Shown: positions 1-8,785 of the stretch, one piece after another
How the letters are laid out: every line of letters begins with the position of its first letter
Position numbering within the stretch: position 1 is the stretch's first letter
NCBI GenBank assembly: GCA_023409735.1
Contig: JAEYRB010000024.1
Span: 1-20,404, forward strand
Length of the DNA: 20,404 bases
Direction of reading: 5' to 3'
Origin: Bacillota bacterium
Lineage (GTDB): Bacteria > Bacillota > Clostridia > Acetivibrionales > DTU013
Notes under the pieces: model-generated
Seen by the model: only the letters and a program-made list of their open reading frames with translations
Databases searched by the model: none
What the model was told of the DNA's origin: nothing
Made by a program: the position numbers and the translations under genes

Positions 1-2
1 TT

Positions 3-803
3 TCTGTTTTAAGCCAAAAGATGAATGACATACACGAGGGGAAACTGATCACTATAGAAGCCACTTCTGATTCTGACGAGATTGATCAACTTGTGCATGA
101 ATACAATTTCATGGTAGAAAAAATAACAGATTTGATTAATGATAAGTTCAAAGCCGGCCAGGAAATAAAAAATGCCGAACTGAGAGCTTTACAGGCTCAG
201 ATAAACCCTCATTTTTTGTACAATACACTTGATATGATCAATTGGTATGCCTGGGAAAATTCCGGCCCGGAAATTATATCCATAGTTGATTCCCTTGCAA
301 AATTCTATAAGATAAGCCTTAGCAAGGGCAAGGAAGTTGTATCAATTATAGATGAACTGGCTCATGTGTCTTACTATTTTCAAATTCAGAATATGCGGTT
401 TAAGAATGCTCTTAACTTAGAAATATCTGTAGATGAGTTTCTCATGCAGTATAGTATCTTGAAAATCACATTGCAGCCTATCGTGGAAAACTCGATCCTT
501 CACGGCATATTATTCAAAGAAAGTAAAAGTGGAAATATTTATATCAGGGGTGATCTTGTTGAGGATGAAATCCACTTATATGTTGAAGATGATGGCGTAG
601 GTATGTCTGCGGAAAAACTGAAAAGTCTTCTGGATGAAACTCCGAAAAATTCACAAAGCAACGGATTCGGTGTCAGGAATATTGACCAGCGGATAAAACT
701 GTATTATGGAACAGGTTATGGACTAACATATACAAGTAAGGAAGGCCATAGAACTATTGTTGAAATCACAATTCCTGCAATAAAAAGTTCTAATAACACA
801 TAA
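3..803 (+). CDS. YesM-type sensor histidine kinase, C-terminal part (5' end outside window)
   Basis: This is the cytoplasmic half of a membrane sensor kinase of the YesM/LytS-like (HisKA_7TM-less, His_kinase/HATPase_c) family. The frame is open from base 3, so the gene starts upstream; the ATG at 21 lies inside a HAMP linker (pattern ...GKL...DEIDQLVHEYNFMVEKI) and is not the true start. The phospho-acceptor block NPHFLYNTLD follows (His about 64 residues after that ATG), then the N box (LQPIVENSILHG), the G1 box (DDGVGM) and the G2 box (GFGVRNIDQRI). In this family the kinase phosphorylates an AraC-type response regulator (YesN) that switches on nearby sugar-transport operons. No such regulator is inside the window, so it is probably just upstream. 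The kinase converges on the glycan operon, which is a plausible target. Family call is firm; the ligand is unknown. Confidence 0.93.
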   Translation, partial: SVLSQKMNDIHEGKLITIEATSDSDEIDQLVHEYNFMVEKITDLINDKFKAGQEIKNAELRALQAQINPHFLYNTLDMINWYAWENSGPEIISIVDSLAKFYKISLSKGKEVVSIIDELAHVSYYFQIQNMRFKNALNLEISVDEFLMQYSILKITLQPIVENSILHGILFKESKSGNIYIRGDLVEDEIHLYVEDDGVGMSAEKLKSLLDETPKNSQSNGFGVRNIDQRIKLYYGTGYGLTYTSKEGHRTIVEITIPAIKSSNNT

Positions 804-893
804 ATGTACTAGCCTCCTTTGTCCATCTCCTTAGAAGTCCTGACTTTCATTTATTAGCACGGTCCAACTTTGCTGGATACGCCACACTATCAG

Positions 894-936
894 AAAATGC
901 CCATCGATGATGTTATTTATCATCGATGGGCATTTT
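894..936. terminator. Bidirectional intrinsic terminator
   Basis: A perfect stem runs from AAAATGCCCATCGATGAT (894-911) to its complement (919-936) around a 7-base loop. The stem ends in TTTTG on the + strand and in AAAA/TTTT on the opposite side, so it can stop transcripts from both directions. It sits exactly between the convergent kinase gene and the GH42 remnant. Confidence 0.85.
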
Positions 937-971
937 GTTTGTGAAAACTATCGAAGCCTAAAGCGGAGCAT

Positions 972-1810
972 TCAAAACCACGGGTAACTGTCATAGGTTA
1001 TGAAATACAGCGCGGCATCTGTCATTTCATGACTGTCCAGATGGCCGAAAATACCGTTTGTCGTGATAAATTGATGAGATAAAATGTACTTTTTAATTAT
1101 TTCAGCCTGAAGCTTTGCAAACGATATCGTACTGTATGAAATAAATCTTTTCTCTTCGAGGGCTAAATGGGGATTGCCGGTATTCTGTGCATTCAGACGG
1201 GTCAAATAAATTTCATCCCAGGACGTATAGGTTTGGTTCCAAAAAACGGTTCCCATTGCCTCATTTAGGGCTTCCAGGGTCTTGAACTTTTCTTTTAGAT
1301 ATGCTCTGAAAGCGGCATGATCCGATTCGGAATAAAACACATCAGTCTCACAGTTCAGATCGTTATCGATCTGCCATCCGATAACGGCAGGATGGGCACA
1401 ATAATGGGCGGCGATACTGTCCACCACCCGTGCAGCAAGCTCCCTGTAAACCGGTGAATTGTAATTATAGTGCCTGCGCATGCCATGCCGGTATAAAGCT
1501 CCGTCAATTCTTGCATTCAGCACTTCGAGGTATTTATGTGTGAGCCAGGCTGGCGGCGTTGCGGTCGGTGTACAAAAAATCACTTTCATTTCATTTGCCT
1601 GAGCAAGGTCTAAAAATTCATCGAAGAATTCATATGTAAAATTCGCTTCCTTAGGTTCGAATTTATTCCATGCGAACTCGGGACACGGACGACTTCGATC
1701 CCATACCCGCGCATTTTTTCAAGGTCGTCCTTCCAAAGGCTTGCAGGCCAATGTTCCGGATAATAGCAGACTCCAAGCGTAATTTTATCCAAGTTAATTT
1801 TCTTTTCCAC
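972..1810 (-). pseudogene. GH42 beta-galactosidase remnant, frameshifted and truncated
   Basis: The N-terminal third of a glycoside hydrolase family 42 beta-galactosidase is recognisable: LGVCYYPEHWP near the start, then EFAWNKFEP, TPTATPPAWL, GWQIDN and finally YDSYPWF. Three lesions are visible. (1) A one-base loss near the GGG run at 1680-1682 separates VVRV from EFAW, so two frames are needed. (2) A stop follows YDSYPWF after about 279 codons, where intact GH42 enzymes have roughly 650-700, removing the nucleophile and the C-terminal domains. (3) The acid/base Glu expected after the conserved Asn (IDNE) is Asp (IDND, codon GAT near 1357). The likely start is GTG at 1810, because AAGGAGG (1825-1819) lies 8 bases before it; an ATG at 1831 overlaps that site. 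It is the last gene of the operon, about 160 bases after the fucosidase. Almost certainly inactive, unless the frameshift is a sequencing error. Confidence 0.88.
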
Positions 1811-1971
1811 TTTTGTATCCTCCTTGAGCATCTTCGGGATTTAGGTTACTATATTGATATTTTCATATTATAAGTTGTATGCGGAGTACTTATCCCTTTC
1901 TTTTTATATGTGTATGCTTAGTTACACAAATTTTATAATGCATCATCCATGTTCTTGAAACAATTCGCTCT

Positions 1972-3342
1972 CTATTCAGTCTCTTCCTTATACAATCCAT
2001 CTGCCAGGCCGTATATGTCCTGTTCAATTTCTTTAACGCCCTCCCATTCTACAGGAGTGTCAAGAACCAACTTGATGATGGTATCTAGTGGATGCCTGTC
2101 TTGAATCGGTACAGTAACAAGAATAGAATCGTCGTATTGGGTCACCGAAGCGTGCCCAAAGGTCATGCATTCATATGAGACGATCTTGTTCTTGATACCC
2201 GGAAGAACAATCGTATCGTCAATCCATTCTGTAATATGCAGGAATACAACATTATCTTTGTATGTCGCACCACCCCATTTGCCCGGAGCTATAGGTCCCC
2301 CCCTCGTTGCATATATTGCTTCGCCATATTGTTTTAGCCATTCTCCGACCATAGAGATCCTTTGAACTTGACGCATTTCAAAAGCACCGTTACCCATAGG
2401 TCCCAGGTTCAGCAAATAATTACCGTCTCTTACGACAATACTGACCAGATTTTTGACACATTCGCGCAAAGAAAGCATGCGCTTGCCCGGTATCCAACCC
2501 CAGCTTTCCGTGAGACAATCATTTGAATCCCACGGCTTATCCGTCCTTATATCTCCTATTCTCCTCTCCCGAACATGGAAGTCCCCATCCCATCCGGAGC
2601 GGTTATTGATCATAATCCCAGGCTGGAGTTCACGAACCATTGCATTAAGCTTTTCCGATTCCCAAAAGTAATTTACTTTGAAGTAAATCTCATCTTTCGC
2701 CCAGTCAGTATCGGTATACCAGCCGAATTTTCCATGCGCATCGTTTTCCCATTTGATGCCGCCATGTGCCAACCATTCGCCATCATACCACAACATATCT
2801 ATTTTTCCGTAATTCGTCATTAATTCTCTGATTTGCGCCCAGCACTGCTCCTTCATATCGAGGGCACTCTTTAAATACATCTCGGGAAAGAAGTATCCAG
2901 GAAAACGCCAATCCATGGGAGAATAGTAAAAACCGACCTTTAAGCCCTCACTTCTGCATGCCTCGACATACTCAGCCACAATGTCACGCCTTGCCGCCGA
3001 ATTAATACTGTTGAATGGATTAGCCTTACTGTCAAAGAGACTGAACCCGTCATGGTGCTTTGTGGTAAGTACCATATATCTCATTCCGGCCTCTTTGGCA
3101 ACTCTGGCCCATTCTTTAGGGTCATATCCGGAAGCATCGAAATTCTCCTTGAGTTCACTATACTCATCAACGTTCAGGCGTTCATTGAACATAACCCATT
3201 CCCCTCTTCCAAGAAGGGAATAAAGACCCCAATGAATAAACATGCCAAACTTTGCCTCACGAAACCACTGCATATCCTCATTATTCAGTTTCGGAACCTT
3301 CACGGGAATATAATTTTTTTTCAAATCATGTATTGTTGTCAT
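1972..3342 (-). CDS. Alpha-L-fucosidase, GH29
   Basis: A 456-residue family 29 glycoside hydrolase that releases alpha-linked L-fucose from oligosaccharides with retention of configuration. Visible signatures are KFGMFIHWG (about 31-39), the TTKHHDGF block (93-100) and the nucleophile Asp in MLWYDGEW (Asp187), followed by a WGW segment near 281-283 and LLNLGPMGNG near 310-319. The catalytic barrel fills the first 330 or so residues and a short beta-sandwich follows. There is no signal peptide, so it acts in the cytoplasm on imported sugars. A GAAAGGA ribosome site is 8 bases before the ATG, and the gene starts 24 bases after the stop of the foldase gene, so the two are co-transcribed. Length and motifs are normal. 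Exact linkage preference cannot be read from sequence. Confidence 0.95.
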   Translation of the reverse strand: MTTIHDLKKNYIPVKVPKLNNEDMQWFREAKFGMFIHWGLYSLLGRGEWVMFNERLNVDEYSELKENFDASGYDPKEWARVAKEAGMRYMVLTTKHHDGFSLFDSKANPFNSINSAARRDIVAEYVEACRSEGLKVGFYYSPMDWRFPGYFFPEMYLKSALDMKEQCWAQIRELMTNYGKIDMLWYDGEWLAHGGIKWENDAHGKFGWYTDTDWAKDEIYFKVNYFWESEKLNAMVRELQPGIMINNRSGWDGDFHVRERRIGDIRTDKPWDSNDCLTESWGWIPGKRMLSLRECVKNLVSIVVRDGNYLLNLGPMGNGAFEMRQVQRISMVGEWLKQYGEAIYATRGGPIAPGKWGGATYKDNVVFLHITEWIDDTIVLPGIKNKIVSYECMTFGHASVTQYDDSILVTVPIQDRHPLDTIIKLVLDTPVEWEGVKEIEQDIYGLADGLYKEETE

Positions 3343-3366
3343 ATGAGTTTCCTTTCATCACCTTGT

Positions 3367-4452
3367 TTAAAATGATACCTTGTCAAATATAGCCGCATTC
3401 TTCTTTATTACCGCATTATCAGTCAATTCACTGATGTATTGATCAAATTTTGCCTTCTCAAACTGCTTTTCTACATTACCTTTTATATCGCTAAACTTAC
3501 TATAACCCGTATCTTCTCTACCGACACATTTGATTATTTCAAATGTACTGTCCGTTTGAAATGCTTCACTTGTCTCGCCGGTCTTCAAACCCTGTGCTAC
3601 TTCAAAAATTTTCAGCAGCTTCCGATCACGTTTCGGAAATTTATCCGGGTCGAATGTATATTGACCTAGTGAACCGTCCTTATTAAATACTTTCGCCACC
3701 GTTTCAAAGCTCTCCCCATTCTTCAGTCTTTTTTCCGCTTGTTCAATTCTGTTTTTAGCTTCCTCTTCATTTAGATCCGTATTTCCGTTTGCAAACTGAA
3801 GTTCGATTCTCAAAACTGTTACTCTATCAGGATGTTTATAGTATTTATCTTTAATTTCTTCATAAAATTGCTTAAGGTTTTCATCACTGTTTTTAATTAT
3901 ATTTTCTTTTTCCAATTGTTTAATCAACTCTTCATCATTCTTACTGTCCAAAATGGTATAATAAAAATTCAAATCAATTTTCTTAGGGCCATAGATTGTT
4001 TCATTTTTTTCGATCTTAGATTTCCTGTCTGCGTTTTCTTTATCGAGATCTTTTAGAATCGCCGGATAATCCGTATCGGAAATCAAACCATATTTTTTGT
4101 CAAGGAAAAGCTTTATTTTTCTTTGTACTATTTCCTTCAAGGCATTTTCCCTTAAAACTGCAAGAGGATTTTCCCCATCGATGCTGCTATGCCAGAAATC
4201 ATAATTGTCAATAGCATCGTATTTTTTTGAGAACTCCATAAAAACACTAGCCTTCAGTCTGGTCATGGTATCTTTCAGCTCCATAACCGAAATGGCTTCA
4301 TTATTGACAAACGCTGCAATTTCAGTATCCTTCGGACCCGACTGCCGCAATATGAAGCACGCGGAAATTCCGCCTATAATCAAAACCGCCGCAATAATTA
4401 CTACATAAAGTGCTTTGAGCTTTGAAATATATATCGATATATTACCAGCCAT
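3367..4452 (-). CDS. Membrane-anchored PpiC/PrsA/SurA-like peptidyl-prolyl isomerase
   Basis: A 361-residue extracytoplasmic foldase candidate. Residues 14-34 form one hydrophobic segment after a short basic start, which fits a signal anchor; an ISAC sequence at 29-32 could be read as a lipobox but the downstream FILR makes this doubtful. A SurA-N-like helical region (about 45-205, with INNEAIS-type pattern seen as VNNEAIS) precedes a parvulin (rotamase) domain at about 208-312, with NGESFETVAK...GSLGQY and GLKTGETSEAF...FEIIKC as its usual landmarks. The C-terminal helix is charged. A GGCGGTGA ribosome site lies 7 bases before the ATG. Its position between a secreted beta-helix protein and the cytoplasmic fucosidase suggests it helps fold the secreted partner, as PrsA does for exported enzymes; that link is inference. 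Confidence 0.85.
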   Translation of the reverse strand: MAGNISIYISKLKALYVVIIAAVLIIGGISACFILRQSGPKDTEIAAFVNNEAISVMELKDTMTRLKASVFMEFSKKYDAIDNYDFWHSSIDGENPLAVLRENALKEIVQRKIKLFLDKKYGLISDTDYPAILKDLDKENADRKSKIEKNETIYGPKKIDLNFYYTILDSKNDEELIKQLEKENIIKNSDENLKQFYEEIKDKYYKHPDRVTVLRIELQFANGNTDLNEEEAKNRIEQAEKRLKNGESFETVAKVFNKDGSLGQYTFDPDKFPKRDRKLLKIFEVAQGLKTGETSEAFQTDSTFEIIKCVGREDTGYSKFSDIKGNVEKQFEKAKFDQYISELTDNAVIKKNAAIFDKVSF

Positions 4453-4477
4453 TTTCAGTCACCGCCTGTAAATATTT

Positions 4478-4518
4478 AAATTCAGACAAACAGGCTTTCT
4501 ACCTGTTTGTCTGAATTT
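4478..4518. terminator. Intergenic hairpin after the beta-helix gene
   Basis: A 17-bp perfect stem (AAATTCAGACAAACAGG at 4478-4494 with its complement at 4502-4518) encloses a 7-base loop. On the minus strand, the direction of the operon, only a weak T stretch follows (AATTTAAATATTT), while the + strand side has five Ts. It may act as a partial terminator or as a 3'-end stabiliser for the upstream mRNA. It ends about 25 bases before the start of the foldase gene. Confidence 0.7.
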
Positions 4519-4528
4519 TTGTCTTACC

Positions 4529-7000
4529 TTAGTTCTTTATGAATGAAACATCGTCCATATAAACGTATGGGTCGTTGCTGCCATTGTCTACCTGTGTCCA
4601 AAAGCCGATGGTGCATTGTCCGTTGCTTACATTTATATTCGATACGTTCACCTGCTGATAGCTTGACGAGTTGGGAATCGCTGTCGACAAGGTGCTTCCG
4701 CCAAAATCTTTAGCCTCCAACTGGCAGGTAGTAAATCCGCTTCCACTTCGTCTTGCCCAGGCGCTCAGGGTATATGTGCCGTTGGTCAGTCCTGTAAAAG
4801 TCATATATGTGTATACATTCCAGCTTCCTGTCTGACCGTTGTAGTGCGTAAGGTGATACGTACCGCTATAAGCCCCTCCATAACTTTCGGTATAGCTTGC
4901 ACTGGTCGTTCCGGTACTGCTCCATTCAGACCAACTTGTCGGTGTTTGTGTTGCCGCATCCGTCTCAAAGCCGGGGTTAGCTACCAGATTTGTGCCGCCT
5001 CCGCTGCTGCTTGTACCAGTTATATCAACCCTATCTACTGATACAAAATAATTTGAGCTTGCAACGAATTTTGTTCCCATTACACGTACCTTCAGCGTAT
5101 GCTGTCCACTAGGCAGAACACCGCTGTCGTAAAACGTAACACCGGTATTACGAGAGCTTAGATAAGTGTCTACTATTTTCTCGGTTCCATTGTCGATTGA
5201 AACGGCAGCCTGACCTCCATTAGTGTCAGCAATACCTACCCATTTGATTCCTGTACCGTTGAAGTTAATCAGGAAATAATCGTTTGTATTCGAAGAGTAC
5301 TGATCTCCCCCTGATCCTGCTGTCCAACTCCCTGAATACTGGAACTGGTTGTTGCCTGTGCCGGTTACTGTGTCCTCAACGCTTGAAAGCGTTGACGAAT
5401 CAATTCCTGATCCTTCGTAAGCACCCATGTTGTGATTACTTCCCAATGAATTTCCGTAATAATCACGGGAACCGATGTTCAGGCTCTCCAATGATGTAAG
5501 GTTAAGTCCAGCTGAGAGGCATGGGGAACCGGCTCTCAGTTTATATGCCGTAACGGCGGGAAGATAATTGTGATTTATGATTTTTTCACCGTTACCCGGA
5601 TTGACTAGCATTGGATTTGAGTTCATACCTACAATATTGCCGCTGACTTTTTCCTGTCCGGTAGCATTTGCCCATGCCGAAAGGCTTGTATAACCATTTG
5701 CATTGAAGCTTCCGTTTGTCTGCCACCAGTCATTTCCTGTAAATTTGGCAGCGGAAGCGCCGTTTAATATCTGTGTGCCTGTCGTATAGAATATATTGTT
5801 ATGGAAGTGCACTCCCGACAAGTCCACTCCAGCATCGTTCCAATCACCTACGTAAGCGACATCCTTCGTTGAATAGATTGTATTGTTATATACTTCATAA
5901 TAGAATTTATTACCCGTAAGAGCCGAACCTGCTGCAATAAATATTGGCGGATAATGATATCCGTTACTGTCATGTTCGCTTATATTATACCGGTATATAT
6001 TATTTCCTGGTCCGTTATCAGATGATGAGAATGCCATCAAAGCCGTTCCGTAATTGAGGTATGAATAGCAATATTGTATAGTGCAGTTGTTACCGTCAGT
6101 ATCAAATCCATCACCATCTACCCCGTTGCTGGATGTGTTTTTAAAGGATAAGCAATTCTGTATTGTAGAATTGTTTGCCGACCAGTAGAATATTCCTACT
6201 GGTCCGTTGCCATGCCCGGCTGGCTGATCCCAACCGTTGTATGAAGCCGAACTGTATTCTATCGTACTATCTTCGGTATACAGCAATTCTATTCCGTCAC
6301 CCGACTCATTTGAAGGATAAGCAGGGTCTCCGGGATTGTTATTGGCTACACAGTTACCTACGTATATATTACTGCACATTGCGCTCCATGTGCTCTGATC
6401 CGCTAGAATTCCAGCTCTTCCGTTATCATGGGCATTTACATAAGATATATTCAAGTGATCCGATGTTATCATCCTTACGCCGGCATACTGAAATCCGCTG
6501 GCATCCATGTTTGTAACATTGCAATAATGACAGGATATGAAGTCTACACCTTTGCCGCCTGAATTCCCCGTTTTTCTTCCGTTACCGATAACATTGATGT
6601 TTTGAATATTGATACCTGTACTGTTGCTCAATGTGATGGCCGACCCGGTTCCGCCATTGATGGTAGCCCTGCCTCCGCCATATGAATCAACTGTCACTCT
6701 CGTAGTGCTATTGCCTCCGTCACTGCTGTTGAATTGCAGGTTGCCGTTGAAAACCTGCCCTCCTTGGAACAGGATTGTATCCCCAGGTGCAAAATTGACA
6801 CCGTTGACCTTGCCAATTGTCTGCCATGGCGAGCTTGAGCTTGTACCGCTGTTGTTATCATTGCCGCTGGGACTTATATAATATGTAGTTCCGGCTGTAG
6901 TTCCGGCTGCAGATACTATTGCAGGATTAAAGACATTAAGACTAAACAAAAGAAATATTATTAGTAGGAAGTGGATTTTAATAATATTAAACTTCTTCAT
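4529..7000 (-). CDS. Secreted right-handed beta-helix protein with carbohydrate-binding-like C-terminal modules
   Basis: An 823-residue exported protein. Residues 1-31 are a Sec signal peptide (MKK..., long hydrophobic core, cleavage likely in IVSA-AG). The family opening GNDNNSGT...PWQTI (about 47-62) and many Asn-rich coils to about 530, closing with the typical MGAYEG, define a parallel beta-helix fold like that of pectate lyases and related polysaccharide lyases. Residues about 541-662 form a jelly-roll-like module (ending SVDRVDITG). Residues 671-823 open with NLVANPGFE and close with VYMDDVSF, the pattern of CBM4_9-type modules. No dockerin or cell-wall anchor is seen. Catalytic residues were not identified, so lyase, hydrolase or epimerase activity is unresolved. 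The start is ATG 7000; the nearest strong purine run (AGGGAG) is too distant and AAGTGA is weak, so translation initiation looks modest. It lies between the sugar-binding lipoprotein and the foldase. Confidence 0.88.
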   Translation of the reverse strand: MKKFNIIKIHFLLIIFLLFSLNVFNPAIVSAAGTTAGTTYYISPSGNDNNSGTSSSSPWQTIGKVNGVNFAPGDTILFQGGQVFNGNLQFNSSDGGNSTTRVTVDSYGGGRATINGGTGSAITLSNSTGINIQNINVIGNGRKTGNSGGKGVDFISCHYCNVTNMDASGFQYAGVRMITSDHLNISYVNAHDNGRAGILADQSTWSAMCSNIYVGNCVANNNPGDPAYPSNESGDGIELLYTEDSTIEYSSASYNGWDQPAGHGNGPVGIFYWSANNSTIQNCLSFKNTSSNGVDGDGFDTDGNNCTIQYCYSYLNYGTALMAFSSSDNGPGNNIYRYNISEHDSNGYHYPPIFIAAGSALTGNKFYYEVYNNTIYSTKDVAYVGDWNDAGVDLSGVHFHNNIFYTTGTQILNGASAAKFTGNDWWQTNGSFNANGYTSLSAWANATGQEKVSGNIVGMNSNPMLVNPGNGEKIINHNYLPAVTAYKLRAGSPCLSAGLNLTSLESLNIGSRDYYGNSLGSNHNMGAYEGSGIDSSTLSSVEDTVTGTGNNQFQYSGSWTAGSGGDQYSSNTNDYFLINFNGTGIKWVGIADTNGGQAAVSIDNGTEKIVDTYLSSRNTGVTFYDSGVLPSGQHTLKVRVMGTKFVASSNYFVSVDRVDITGTSSSGGGTNLVANPGFETDAATQTPTSWSEWSSTGTTSASYTESYGGAYSGTYHLTHYNGQTGSWNVYTYMTFTGLTNGTYTLSAWARRSGSGFTTCQLEAKDFGGSTLSTAIPNSSSYQQVNVSNINVSNGQCTIGFWTQVDNGSNDPYVYMDDVSFIKN

Positions 7001-7066
7001 AATTAATTCACTTAATCTCCCTCATTAGATTAATTCGAAGTACCTACCTTAACTTATATAATCACT

Positions 7067-7115
7067 CCTCAACGAGGAATCATGAATATTTTCAACACAT
7101 CATTCCTCGTTGAGG
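7067..7115. terminator. Hairpin after the solute-binding protein gene
   Basis: A 14-bp perfect stem (CCTCAACGAGGAAT at 7067-7080 and its complement at 7102-7115) surrounds a 21-base loop with a possible 3-bp inner pairing. The T run (TTTTT, 7116-7120) is on the + strand, antisense to the operon; on the operon strand it follows only GAGTGATTATAT. It lies between the binding-protein gene and the beta-helix gene and may raise binding-protein mRNA relative to later genes. Confidence 0.65.
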
Positions 7116-7147
7116 TTTTTCAACATTATCTATAAGGCGTTCAGTTT

Positions 7148-8740
7148 TTATTTGCTGGAGTTAAGATAATCAGTAAGTTGTTGCTGAAGTTCCGACTGGA
7201 TTTTATCAATACCTACACTTTTAAGTCTGGCTTTATATTTTTCCAGTTCAGCTGCGGGATCAGACATCATTCCTGTAACTAATGAATACCCATTACTTTT
7301 AACTATATTCAGGCATGCTGCCATTTCATTTTTAACATTCGAATCATCAAAGATGAAAGCTATATATGGTCCTGTATAGACCTTCCCTTCAGATTCCCAC
7401 TTTGTAGTCCAATCCTTTTCTATAGGAGGGACTCCGTAAGCAGTTCTCTGCAGCTTCGCGTTCTGCCATCCCCATGGGCAAGCAGCGCCAAAGGGGTAGT
7501 TTTTGTCTGCCCCTGGTAGTTCTTTGACCTTATCTTCCACCAGATCATAATCCGTTCCCTTTATTCCGCAATCAAGCAAATCATAATAATCCTGCCTTGT
7601 ACCAAAAAGATTCAGCATCATCAATGTTCTTTCGACATTCTTCGATGATGCGTGGATAGCCATGCCGGACTGGGTTCCCGATGTTGCAGGTTTTAGTGAA
7701 TCCGTTGAAAAATCATATACTTCGCTTGAAGCGCCGGAAATACCTTGGATGTCAAGCGTACGTCCCTCCATACTTCCCAGATGATGGACGTCCACACATG
7801 ATTTTCCTGCCTTGATGGCCTGATCCGATGTATCCTGTGAAGAAATAATATTTTTTGACCATGCTCCACCGTCGGATAGCTTTTTCATTCTCATGATGAA
7901 ATCCAGGTACTTGGGATCATCAAGTATATAATTGATTTTACCGCTGGGATCGTCCAATTTGACCGAAAACAGTTCCAATGACCTTTCTATACCCAGATAC
8001 AAGTTCTGTGGTTGTGCATAGTAAAGGCAAGGAAAATCCCAATAGAAATTAGCCATGTTTCCATCAAAAGGTATGATTCCTTTTTCATTTTTAGCCACCG
8101 TCAGCATATAGTTGTCAAGATCATCAAGCGTTTTTAATTCGGGAATATTGTATTTCTCTCTCAAATCGCTCCTAATGATTGCACTTGAATAATTATATAC
8201 CTGTATCATTGCATAGGGTATCATGTATGCTTTACCGTTTATCTTTGTGTTGTCCAGTAAGCCCTGAGGTATGTCCTTGTAAAAATCAGGCATATATTTC
8301 TGAAGCAAATCAGGCGTTATTTCAAGGAAGCCTTTTCTTGTTGCCGAAGATACATATTCTGCCCAGGATGCAGTGTATATACAGTCAAAATCCTCGCCGG
8401 AAGCCAATATCAACGGTATTTTCTGATCCGTCTGCCATGAGGTGAATTTTACTGTAACGGTTGCGTTTATATCCTTCTTCAGCATTTTGTTCACTTCATC
8501 GTAAACCGCCTGGCAACCAGGGTATTGGTCACCAACCAAATACATTACAAGCTCTACCGGTGTCGAAGTATCAATTGCACTCGGATCCGTCGTTGCTGAT
8601 GCTACAGCTACCGTTTCTGTCGCTGCCGTTGCCGCCGATGACTGTGCTGTTGATGTGCTTGCCTGCTGAGCACTGCCGCAGGCAGACAGAACAGTCATCA
8701 AAGCCAGCAGAAGGCAAATTGTCGCTAAAACTCTCTTCAT
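7148..8740 (-). CDS. Extracellular sugar-binding lipoprotein of ABC importer (LipO/YtcQ type, DUF3502-like)
   Basis: A 530-residue family-1-type extracellular solute-binding protein. The N terminus is a lipoprotein signal: basic MKR, hydrophobic core and LSAC with the lipidated Cys21, followed by a Ser/Ala/Thr-rich linker to about 60. The mature part begins VELVMYLVGDQYPG and continues through the usual two-lobe layout. The C-terminal stretch (about residues 465-530, with LEKYKARLKSVGIDKIQSELQQQLTDYL) is the pattern of DUF3502, common in LipO-type binding proteins. AAGGAGG lies upstream of the ATG at good spacing. It follows the two permease genes and supplies them with substrate. In Firmicutes such systems take up complex oligosaccharides, and the neighbouring fucosidase suggests a fucosylated plant glycan. 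The exact ligand is not readable. Confidence 0.92.
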   Translation of the reverse strand: MKRVLATICLLLALMTVLSACGSAQQASTSTAQSSAATAATETVAVASATTDPSAIDTSTPVELVMYLVGDQYPGCQAVYDEVNKMLKKDINATVTVKFTSWQTDQKIPLILASGEDFDCIYTASWAEYVSSATRKGFLEITPDLLQKYMPDFYKDIPQGLLDNTKINGKAYMIPYAMIQVYNYSSAIIRSDLREKYNIPELKTLDDLDNYMLTVAKNEKGIIPFDGNMANFYWDFPCLYYAQPQNLYLGIERSLELFSVKLDDPSGKINYILDDPKYLDFIMRMKKLSDGGAWSKNIISSQDTSDQAIKAGKSCVDVHHLGSMEGRTLDIQGISGASSEVYDFSTDSLKPATSGTQSGMAIHASSKNVERTLMMLNLFGTRQDYYDLLDCGIKGTDYDLVEDKVKELPGADKNYPFGAACPWGWQNAKLQRTAYGVPPIEKDWTTKWESEGKVYTGPYIAFIFDDSNVKNEMAACLNIVKSNGYSLVTGMMSDPAAELEKYKARLKSVGIDKIQSELQQQLTDYLNSSK

Positions 8741-8785
8741 GAAAACATCCTCCTTGAATTTTTATTGATAAACCGCTATGCGGTA

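Noticed and set aside
810..893. A minus-strand frame with DSVAYPAKLDRANK between the kinase and the terminator.
   Set aside because: Too short, no start or ribosome site and no recognisable family; left as unexplained non-coding sequence.
2165..3375. Open frames of 60-107 codons on the + strand opposite the GH29 gene (for example 3052-3375).
   Set aside because: They lack ribosome sites, match no family and lie fully within a well-supported gene on the other strand.
4357..4368. ISAC in the PpiC-like protein as a lipobox.
   Set aside because: The signal-like segment and following FILR fit a signal anchor better; not called as a lipoprotein.
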